DNA of 5,048 nucleotides, from positions 1-5,048 of the forward strand of contig CAZULF010000124.1 in the NCBI GenBank assembly GCA_964621215.1, written 5' to 3'. The notes under the pieces are model-generated. The model did not search any database, was not told the origin of the DNA, and was given only the letters and a program-made list of their open reading frames with translations. How positions within the stretch are numbered: position 1 is the first letter of the stretch; the number at the start of each line of letters is the position of its first letter. Source of the stretch: CAZULF01 sp964621215. Its GTDB lineage: Bacteria; Pseudomonadota; Gammaproteobacteria; UBA1113. Of this stretch, positions 1 through 5,048 are shown piece by piece. The translations under genes and the position numbers were made by a program.

Positions 1-78
1 CAGGAAAGTGAACAATTTTATTCTTATCGACGAGACAACCATACTGGGCGTATGGCTAGCTTGATTTGGTTTAATTAA
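1..78 (+). CDS. pgeF: PgeF/YfiH-family protein (laccase-domain, peptidoglycan editing factor), C-terminal fragment
   Basis: Frame 1 is open from the first base of the window and stops with TAA at 76-78, giving the last 25 residues of a gene whose start lies off the left edge. The tail contains FYSYRRDNHTGRMASLIW followed by Phe-Asn. This strongly resembles the conserved C-terminus of the YfiH/PgeF family (SYRRD, then TGRMAS-IWL), recalled from family knowledge and not searched. Members were first called laccase-domain or polyphenol oxidoreductase proteins; in E. coli the protein is linked to removing wrongly incorporated L-Ser from peptidoglycan precursors, and relatives act on purine nucleosides. 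The catalytic Cys/His residues are outside the window, so activity cannot be judged. The stop lies 15 bases before the DegQ start, which suggests co-transcription. Frame 2 is also open until 64 but its translation matches nothing I recognise. Confidence 0.8.
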   Translation, partial: QESEQFYSYRRDNHTGRMASLIWFN

Positions 79-81
79 TGT

Positions 82-85
82 GGAG
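82..85 (+). promoter_or_regulatory. Ribosome binding site of the DegQ-like gene
   Basis: GGAG lies 8 bases before the ATG at 94, inside the 15-base gap after the pgeF stop. It supports this start over the nearby out-of-frame ATGs at 78 and 89, which both run into the TGA at 90-92 or just after it. Confidence 0.8.
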
Positions 86-93
86 TAAATGAA

Positions 94-1473
94 ATGAAAA
101 ACAAACTGAAAACATCTATCATCTTATTAAGTAGCATAATGACTTTAGCTGCAATCGGTGTGTCTATTCCCGCTATGGCAAGTTTGCCTACTACGGTTGA
201 AGGAAAACCGCTTCCGACACTCGCACCGATGTTACAAAAAGTGACGCCCGGTGTTGTTAATATCGATATAAAAGGCCGTTACAATGCAGCAGCCGATCCG
301 TTTGCCGATCCACAGGGTAATGGACGTAGAGGACGCAAAAACGGTAAAGAATTTCATACCGATGGTTCTGGTGTCATTATCGACGCGAAAGAAGGTTATA
401 TCGTGACTAATGCGCATGTCACCAATCAAGCTGACACTATCACAGTAACATTAAATGATGGTCGTCGCTTTAGTGCCAAATTAATAGGACAAGATGTTGC
501 TTCTGATATTGCTGTACTTAAAATCCAAGCCAATAATCTCACCGCAATTCCTTTAGCGGCTTCTAATAAAGTACAAGTTGGTGATTTTGTTGTGGCTATT
601 GGCAGCCCTTTCGGTTTAAAACAAACAGTAACATCCGGTATTGTAAGCGCTATGCAACGTAATGATATTGGTATTGAAGGCTATGAAGATTTTATTCAAA
701 CCGATGCCTCAATTAACCCGGGTAATTCCGGTGGTGCGTTAGTGAATTTACATGGCCAACTCATTGGAATTAATACTGCTATTCTTGCTCCTACGGGTGG
801 TAATGTCGGTATTGGTTTTGCGATACCTTCCGACATGGCTAAAAACATTATGGCCCAAATTGTAAAATACGGTTCTGTTTCGCGTGGTATAGCCGGCATT
901 ATGATGCAGACCGTGACACCTGAATTAGCTCATGCATTTAAAGAGCCCGATGCAAAAGGCGCATTAGTCACACAAGTTGCCGTCACCTCGCCGGCGGCAA
1001 AAGCAGGATTAAAAGTAGGTGATATCATCGAAGCCGTCAATGGTGAAGCGATGAATGATTCAGGTCAGGTGCGTAATGCAATGGGCTTAGTCCGCGCTGG
1101 TTCTGCAGTTGAGTTAAGTATTTTGCGAAATAATAAACCGCAAAAAATTAAACTGGCTACCACTGAACCGCAAGAATATGAAAAAGCCAATCGCGAAAAT
1201 AATCCTTATTTATTTGGTATGATGATGCGTAATTACGATGCGCAAATTCCTAATTTTGGCCGTGTGCAAGGTATTCAAATTTTGAGCTTGAATGACAATT
1301 GCCCTGCATGGCAAGCCGGTTTGCGTCCAGGTGATTTGATTGTTTCTGCTAATAATCAAGCTGTTTCAAATCTCGATATGCTGAATAACGTAGCGACACA
1401 AGATTCCGAACAATTATTGGTAAATGTTTTCCGCGGTAACAGTTCCGCATTTTTTGTGATACCGAAGGGGTAG
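94..1473 (+). CDS. degQ: DegQ/DegP (HtrA)-family periplasmic serine endoprotease
   Basis: This is a complete 459-residue HtrA protease, expected to degrade and possibly chaperone misfolded periplasmic and outer-membrane proteins. Residues 1-29 form a Sec signal peptide (KNKLK basic start, hydrophobic core, likely cleavage after AMA). The trypsin-like domain spans about 40-260 with the complete triad: His108 in TNAHV, Asp138 in SDIAVLK and Ser212 in GNSGGAL. PDZ1 lies at about 262-356 and PDZ2 at about 375-457, the latter with the AGLRPGDLIV carboxylate-loop region. Length and two PDZ domains fit DegP/DegQ and exclude the one-PDZ, membrane-anchored DegS. The LA-loop region between the first strands and GSGVI (about 61-90) is short, favouring DegQ over E. 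coli DegP, which has a long loop; the DegP/DegQ/MucD names remain interchangeable here. It carries a basic patch (RRGRKNGK, 78-85). There is a single Cys (403), in PDZ2. The gene follows pgeF closely, and any promoter is probably further upstream. Confidence 0.95.
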   Translation: MKNKLKTSIILLSSIMTLAAIGVSIPAMASLPTTVEGKPLPTLAPMLQKVTPGVVNIDIKGRYNAAADPFADPQGNGRRGRKNGKEFHTDGSGVIIDAKEGYIVTNAHVTNQADTITVTLNDGRRFSAKLIGQDVASDIAVLKIQANNLTAIPLAASNKVQVGDFVVAIGSPFGLKQTVTSGIVSAMQRNDIGIEGYEDFIQTDASINPGNSGGALVNLHGQLIGINTAILAPTGGNVGIGFAIPSDMAKNIMAQIVKYGSVSRGIAGIMMQTVTPELAHAFKEPDAKGALVTQVAVTSPAAKAGLKVGDIIEAVNGEAMNDSGQVRNAMGLVRAGSAVELSILRNNKPQKIKLATTEPQEYEKANRENNPYLFGMMMRNYDAQIPNFGRVQGIQILSLNDNCPAWQAGLRPGDLIVSANNQAVSNLDMLNNVATQDSEQLLVNVFRGNSSAFFVIPKG

Positions 1474-1956
1474 TCAGGACGGATTAAACATCCAAAGAAT
1501 GCTACCAATACCACTGGTGACAGACTCCCAATCGTCTGTCGCCAATTTTATTGCATAAAGAGAAGCGGTTTGCATATCAGGCAGATCTTCATCAGTCAGG
1601 TAATCAGCGAAACGACTAATCCCTAAATTGTGACCGACACAAAGTATATGCGAGTCTTTGTTATCAAGATGTCGAATAACGTTCAACCAGCGATCGATGC
1701 TAGCATTATAGAGTTCATCACTCGGAATTAACAGCGCTGTTAATCCCAAATCAGCCGCAAAGGTTTCCGCTGTCATGGTTGTGCGCGTTGCTGTACTGTA
1801 AATGATCTGTTGCAGCTTAATATGTTTTTGCTGAAAGAATTTCGCCGTTTGATGCACTTGTGTAATACCAACATCAGTCAGTGGACGTTGTTTATCGTCA
1901 CTTCCAAACGTCGGATTCGTCGCTTGCGCGTGGCGTAAGAGATAAATTATTTTCAT
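1474..1956 (-). CDS. sixA: SixA-like phosphohistidine phosphatase (histidine phosphatase superfamily)
   Basis: This encodes a 160-residue protein, very close to the usual SixA length of about 160. It opens with MKIIYLLRHAQA, holding the RHA signature with phospho-acceptor His9 preceded by Arg8. It continues with RPLTDVG (24-30), Arg58 in STATRTTMTAE, and the second catalytic His109 in CVGHNLG. SixA in E. coli removes phosphate from a phosphohistidine (reported on the ArcB HPt domain and on the nitrogen-PTS protein NPr); the substrate here is unknown. The frame is open upstream to an ATG at 2001, but those 15 extra residues would overlap pilP and precede the first beta strand of the family, so the ATG at 1954-1956 is preferred. 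That start has only a weak GGA 5 bases upstream, so coupling to pilP translation is likely: the pilP stop is 1 base away. The TGA abuts the convergent degQ stop. Cytoplasmic; no signal peptide. Confidence 0.87.
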   Translation of the reverse strand: MKIIYLLRHAQATNPTFGSDDKQRPLTDVGITQVHQTAKFFQQKHIKLQQIIYSTATRTTMTAETFAADLGLTALLIPSDELYNASIDRWLNVIRHLDNKDSHILCVGHNLGISRFADYLTDEDLPDMQTASLYAIKLATDDWESVTSGIGSILWMFNPS

Positions 1957-1957
1957 T

Positions 1958-2695
1958 TTAATCCAGATTTTTACTAATCGGCAAAAATACGGGTGTACCA
2001 TCTTCTGCAGTGACTACAACACCTTTATTACTAATTTCCGTTACTGTTGAACCATCCGGTAAAGTCATGCCAGTGGAAACTTGAAAATATTGGCCATTGA
2101 TTTGCAACATAGCCTGCCAACGTCCAGAAACTTGGCCGACATACATGGTTTGAATAGTTTGCGAAACAATCTCTGACTCATTCGCTTTCGTATTCGCGGG
2201 TTGTAGTCCAAATTCATAACCGGCCTGCCCTAGTTCGGGCTGTAATTTTTTTAACTCCACTAGCGATTTGGTGGTAGTCAGTTTTGATGCGGCAATTTGC
2301 GCATCAACTTGCGCCAATTTTTGTTGCAGCTGAGCCAATTGATATTGATTAACTAATTCAATATATTGTTGCTGCATTTGTTGGCTTTGGGCTAACAAAG
2401 CTAACGATTCTGGTGTTGCTGGCGAGGGTTGTCCAATCTGTACTGGATTTTCTTGTGGAGTAGTATTCGTAGTTGCTACTGTAGGTGCTGGTTGTGTTAC
2501 CGCTGGCTCTGGCGGAGTAGACTCACTCACTATTGCAGGAGGAACATCTGGCGTAGCAGCTGTATTACCGCCATCTTCGGTAGCGAAAAAAGTTGAATAC
2601 ACCAGATACAATACTAGGCCGACACAGCCAATCAATGCAATTAGCATGATTTTTTGCTTTGTATCTAGTTGTTTGACATTATCCATCAAACTCAT
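1958..2695 (-). CDS. pilP: Type IVB pilus biogenesis protein PilP (inner-membrane, GspC-like architecture)
   Basis: This is a complete 245-residue protein. It has a short cytoplasmic tail, one membrane span at about 15-37, a Pro/Thr/Ala-rich linker (44-95), a Gln-rich probable coiled coil (96-136) and a compact C-terminal domain (about 178-245). The last domain has the small beta-rich pattern VGQVSGRWQAMLQINGQ followed by VSTGMTLPDGSTVTEIS, matching my recollection of the PilP family in R64-type thin pili. The layout of span, linker, coiled coil and beta domain parallels GspC of type II secretion, suggesting it links the inner-membrane platform to the PilN secretin (inference). It seems longer than R64 PilP, which I recall as about 150 residues, mainly through the linker and Gln-rich part. 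Assignment rests on the C-terminal domain together with its position directly after pilO. It is spaced 4 bases from pilO and 1 base from sixA. Confidence 0.82.
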   Translation of the reverse strand: MSLMDNVKQLDTKQKIMLIALIGCVGLVLYLVYSTFFATEDGGNTAATPDVPPAIVSESTPPEPAVTQPAPTVATTNTTPQENPVQIGQPSPATPESLALLAQSQQMQQQYIELVNQYQLAQLQQKLAQVDAQIAASKLTTTKSLVELKKLQPELGQAGYEFGLQPANTKANESEIVSQTIQTMYVGQVSGRWQAMLQINGQYFQVSTGMTLPDGSTVTEISNKGVVVTAEDGTPVFLPISKNLD

Positions 2696-2699
2696 TGCG

Positions 2700-3962
2700 T
2701 TATGCTCCTAAAACTTCCAGCTGCATCGTTCCTGAAAGAATACCTGAATCAATCGTCAGAGTACAATTAGTCAAAATAACCGGAAAATTTTGCAGCTCTC
2801 TGGCTAATAATGTAAACACGCTTAACGTTACATCAGAAAACGTAATATTCAGAGTAACTTGTTTATAATTGTCTTTGGTTTCCATCGCCCCAACCGCTAC
2901 GCTATTGTGCTCAGGAAAAATCCGACTTAAATCATCATACAACTGTGCGACCGTTTCGCGCAAATTATAAATCGTTGTTGGTGTAGCTCTATTAGGCGTC
3001 ATCATAGCAAAAGCCAACTCAGCATGACCACCATTGACCAAAAAATTAACTTGATGATTTTTCACCCAAGCTAAAAGTAACCCTGCATCACCCCCATTTT
3101 GTTGTAAGGTGAAAGTCATTTTTTGATCAGCCCACGTCATACTCGTGCTCGACCAACCTGGGATAGTCATCAATAATTCAATATCATTGACAATGTCTAG
3201 TAAAATGGCTGCTGGTGCTGGCGATTCTAATTGTGCCTGGTAAGCCGCATAGGGATTTTGTGGCGTCACTACTTGTGCCTCAATCGGCTGTTGTACGATG
3301 GGGGCCACCACTTTAGCTGGCATCAATATTTTCCAACCAATATAACCAATGATAGAAATAAAAATAAAAATCACCAGATTTTTTGCAATACCGGTTGAGG
3401 GTAATCGCAACTCAGCCAGTGCATCATCGATTGGTAATAACTTGAAACTTTCATCCAGCTCCAAGGTAGGAAATACTGGATCCGCTAATTCTGTAAACGA
3501 TTCAACCATTATCGGCTCGAATGCAAATTTTTCATCGGTGGCAACCGCAGCTAATGGCACATCGCCGTGCACATAAATTTCGTAGCGATTATCGCCCACC
3601 GCTAATGAAATAAGTTCATCCGCCAAATTAATGACGGGTAATTCCGCATCCAAATACACATTACCGCCGCGGATGACAACCAGTAGTGCATTGTCGGTAC
3701 CGGCTAGGGTTTCGCAATAAACCATATCAACCGGGTTACCAAAATGCTGCCAAACTGTTTCGGCTAATAAATACCCTGGGTCACGCGAAAAAATAGCTTC
3801 CACTTCACCGGTTTCGATAGCAAAAAAACGCGCATACTGACCATTTTCACGCGCCAGCATCATCGCCTCACGCCGTAAAATAGCCGTGCTCTTCGAGCTT
3901 AGGGTTTCACGATAGGTGTAAACTGCAAATTGTTTACCATCTGCGCGCGTCAGAACTGGCAT
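2700..3962 (-). CDS. pilO: Type IVB pilin accessory protein PilO (PilO2 family)
   Basis: This is a complete 420-residue protein that fits the length and layout of R64 PilO. A soluble N-terminal region of about 190 residues (presumably cytoplasmic, with no signal peptide) is followed by one strongly hydrophobic span at about 194-213 (NLVIFIFISIIGYIGWKIL). A Val/Pro/Gln/Ala-rich linker follows (about 215-255) and then a C-terminal region of about 165 residues, presumably periplasmic. The last 55 residues alternate strand and helix (QVTLNITFSD, then FTLLARELQNFP, then GTMQLEVLG), like the ferredoxin-like periplasmic domains of PilO/GspM-type assembly proteins. Its likely role is an inner-membrane assembly-platform component working with PilN and PilP. 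Family identity comes mainly from topology, length and position between the secretin and PilP genes. The ATG directly follows the pilN TAA with no spacer, and no strong Shine-Dalgarno is visible, which points to translational coupling. Confidence 0.85.
   Translation of the reverse strand: MPVLTRADGKQFAVYTYRETLSSKSTAILRREAMMLARENGQYARFFAIETGEVEAIFSRDPGYLLAETVWQHFGNPVDMVYCETLAGTDNALLVVIRGGNVYLDAELPVINLADELISLAVGDNRYEIYVHGDVPLAAVATDEKFAFEPIMVESFTELADPVFPTLELDESFKLLPIDDALAELRLPSTGIAKNLVIFIFISIIGYIGWKILMPAKVVAPIVQQPIEAQVVTPQNPYAAYQAQLESPAPAAILLDIVNDIELLMTIPGWSSTSMTWADQKMTFTLQQNGGDAGLLLAWVKNHQVNFLVNGGHAELAFAMMTPNRATPTTIYNLRETVAQLYDDLSRIFPEHNSVAVGAMETKDNYKQVTLNITFSDVTLSVFTLLARELQNFPVILTNCTLTIDSGILSGTMQLEVLGA
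2705..2709 (-). promoter_or_regulatory. Ribosome binding site of pilP
   Basis: On the minus strand AGGAG lies 9 bases before the ATG at 2695, within the last codons of pilO. It is the clearest Shine-Dalgarno in the pil operon. It favours that ATG over the in-frame Met4 codon (2684-2686), which would be 18 bases away. Confidence 0.75.
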
Positions 3963-5048
3963 TTATTGCGGCCCATAGTCGTTCATTCCATTATGGGTAG
4001 TCGAAATAATTACCGGTGTAATTAATAAGACTAATTCCTTGTTAATGGTGGTGGCACCCGTACCGCCGAGTATCGCACTATTTAAGAATTTAGATTGATC
4101 GGCAGAATTAAGATTCTGTTTAAAGCCGGCAAGGATTAGAGTCGCACCATTAGGAATCACACTACGCTGATTAAAACTGCGCAAGTTTACTGTTGGCATC
4201 TGTATCACTTGTGGTGTTGAAATTACCGTACCACTTGATGCACTACTACTGCCACCCGCTGGAGTACCTGCCGTTGTTTCATCTACCGCATTACCACCTT
4301 CGGATTCCGTACTCACAGGTAATCCTGTTTGTGCATCGATCGTTTCTAATGAGGTCAGGTTCGATAATACGCTACTGATTTGTAAGAATACGTTCTGTTC
4401 TTGAATTTTAGGCAATAAATACAAATTGAAACCTGTCACAACGGTGCCTAATTCTGGTGTAGGAATGGCTGCTACACCATTAGAGATGCTACCACCATCA
4501 TAACCATTGATATACGCTTGCTGCGATTGCAACGAAATTGTGGCGACCTGGTTATTCAATGTTGTCACCGTAGGTTCGGTCAACACACTTACATCGCCTT
4601 GTTCTTGCAAGGCTTGAATGAGTGTTTGTGTACCGGCCCATAAGCTGCCTGTTCCGCCCAACCAAGTTAATCCTACAGGACTAAAGCTACCGGTATTACC
4701 CGCATTGGTTGCACCACTGCCTGACAAAGTGAAGGTATCGTGTCCATGTTTTCTAACCAACTGCCAGTTAATACCCATATTAAAGTTTTTCGACAATTGC
4801 ACTTCGATAAGCTGCACATGAATACGTACTTGGCGAGACAGTTCGCCATTCATTTTATTAACATAATCTTCAATCGCACGCACATTATCTGGATGATCGT
4901 GCACTGTGACCGTGGTAGTCGATTGTGAAACTGTCGCTTTACCATCTTTTGATAATAAACTCTGAATAGTTTTAGTAATGTCTTCCCAGACAGAAACCGT
5001 ACCGCTCAAATTGCTGTATTGTGTGTCTTGGCTAAAATCATACCCACC
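3963..5048 (-). CDS. pilN: PilN-type secretin of a type IVB pilus, partial (N-terminus beyond the right edge)
   Basis: The frame runs open to the window edge, giving the C-terminal 361 residues. The in-frame TTG at 5007-5009 is not a credible start, because coding sequence continues upstream (GGYDFSQDTQYSN) and the family has an N-terminal lipoprotein signal not seen here. From the left end of the fragment: a small N-domain ending TVTVHDHPDNVRAIEDYV, then RQVRIHVQLIEVQLSKNF, which leads into the secretin core. The core has GDVSVLTEPTVTTLNNQVA, then GTVVTGFNLYLLPKI, the NGATLILAGFKQ motif, and the closing strands KELVLLITPVII. This order is typical of secretins (GspD/PilQ/PilN superfamily), and the N-domain wording fits R64 PilN. 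It would form the gated outer-membrane ring for pilus passage. A Gly/Ser/Thr-rich stretch (4206-4340) interrupts the core before MPTVNLRSFNQRSVIP. Its TAA abuts the pilO ATG. Confidence 0.9.
   Translation of the reverse strand, partial: GGYDFSQDTQYSNLSGTVSVWEDITKTIQSLLSKDGKATVSQSTTTVTVHDHPDNVRAIEDYVNKMNGELSRQVRIHVQLIEVQLSKNFNMGINWQLVRKHGHDTFTLSGSGATNAGNTGSFSPVGLTWLGGTGSLWAGTQTLIQALQEQGDVSVLTEPTVTTLNNQVATISLQSQQAYINGYDGGSISNGVAAIPTPELGTVVTGFNLYLLPKIQEQNVFLQISSVLSNLTSLETIDAQTGLPVSTESEGGNAVDETTAGTPAGGSSSASSGTVISTPQVIQMPTVNLRSFNQRSVIPNGATLILAGFKQNLNSADQSKFLNSAILGGTGATTINKELVLLITPVIISTTHNGMNDYGPQ
4206..4340 (-). other. Low-complexity Gly/Ser/Thr/Ala-rich insert within the secretin core
   Basis: About 45 residues, starting DAQTGLPVSTESEGG and running through AGGSSSASSGTVIS. 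They lie between the strand VFLQISSVLSNLTS and the conserved MPTVNLRSFNQRSVIP segment. This is where secretins carry the variable loop between barrel strands and where substrate-specific insertions occur. The stretch has no hydrophobic pattern and looks flexible and exposed. Confidence 0.6.

Noticed and set aside
2..64. Frame 2 open stretch at the left edge as the upstream gene
   Set aside because: Frame 1 matches the YfiH/PgeF C-terminal pattern; frame 2 matches nothing recognised and is short.
61..89. TTGATT at 61-66 as a -35 box of a degQ promoter
   Set aside because: No convincing -10 box at the right spacing; the hexamer lies in the pgeF coding end and a start of transcription there would leave almost no leader.
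232..899. Minus-strand open frames inside degQ (232-429 and 696-899)
   Set aside because: They are antisense to a well-supported protease gene, with no recognisable motif or ribosome binding site.
1481..1493. Small inverted repeat GGAT-TAAAC-ATCC near the degQ/sixA junction as a terminator
   Set aside because: Only a 4-base stem, inside the sixA coding sequence, without a following T-run on the relevant strand.
1957..2001. A 15-residue N-terminal extension of SixA starting at the ATG at 2001
   Set aside because: It overlaps pilP by 44 bases and precedes the MKIIYLLRHA strand that begins the family; the ATG at 1956 gives the normal length.
3349..4928. Plus-strand open frames opposite pilO and pilN (3349-3576, 4193-4378, 4618-4821, 4740-4928)
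   Set aside because: Low-complexity or unfamiliar translations antisense to conserved pil genes, overlapping one another; judged to be shadows.
5007..5009. TTG as the start of the PilN secretin
   Set aside because: The frame stays open to the window edge with plausible coding sequence, and the expected N-terminal signal and N-domains are missing, so the gene is cut by the window.

Overview
The window looks like chromosomal DNA from a gammaproteobacterium with AT-leaning composition (low-to-mid 40s % GC by eye). The basis is protein character only: a DegQ-type periplasmic protease behind the tail of a YfiH/PgeF gene, a SixA-type phosphatase, and a plasmid R64-like type IVB pilus gene set. A Legionellales/Coxiellaceae-like host is a guess that a database search would have to settle. 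Coding density is very high. There is no intergenic stretch over about 15 bases, and no RNA gene, IS element, CRISPR array or repeat family was seen.

Plus strand, left part (1-1473): the last 25 codons of a pgeF/yfiH-like gene run in from the left edge and end at 78. After 15 bases with a good ribosome binding site comes a complete DegQ/DegP-family serine protease with signal peptide, full His-Asp-Ser triad and two PDZ domains. The spacing suggests one transcript.

Minus strand, right part (5048-1474, read right to left): a tightly packed operon with a PilN-type secretin (5' end missing beyond the right edge), a PilO/PilO2 pilin accessory protein, PilP, and finally a SixA-like histidine phosphatase. 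Gaps are 0, 4 and 1 bases. The order pilN-pilO-pilP is that of the IncI1 R64 thin-pilus operon, but pilP is followed by sixA rather than the expected pilQ ATPase and pilR platform genes. The sixA and degQ genes converge with directly abutting stop codons and no spacer.

Working together (inference): PilN would form the outer-membrane pore. PilO and PilP, both single-span inner-membrane proteins with periplasmic domains, would link that pore to the inner-membrane motor, whose genes are not in this window. DegQ would act in the same periplasm as a quality-control protease. The role of SixA in the pilus operon is unknown. No wholly undescribed system is evident; the points most worth checking are the pilP-sixA junction, a Gly/Ser/Thr-rich insert in the secretin, and the enlarged PilP.
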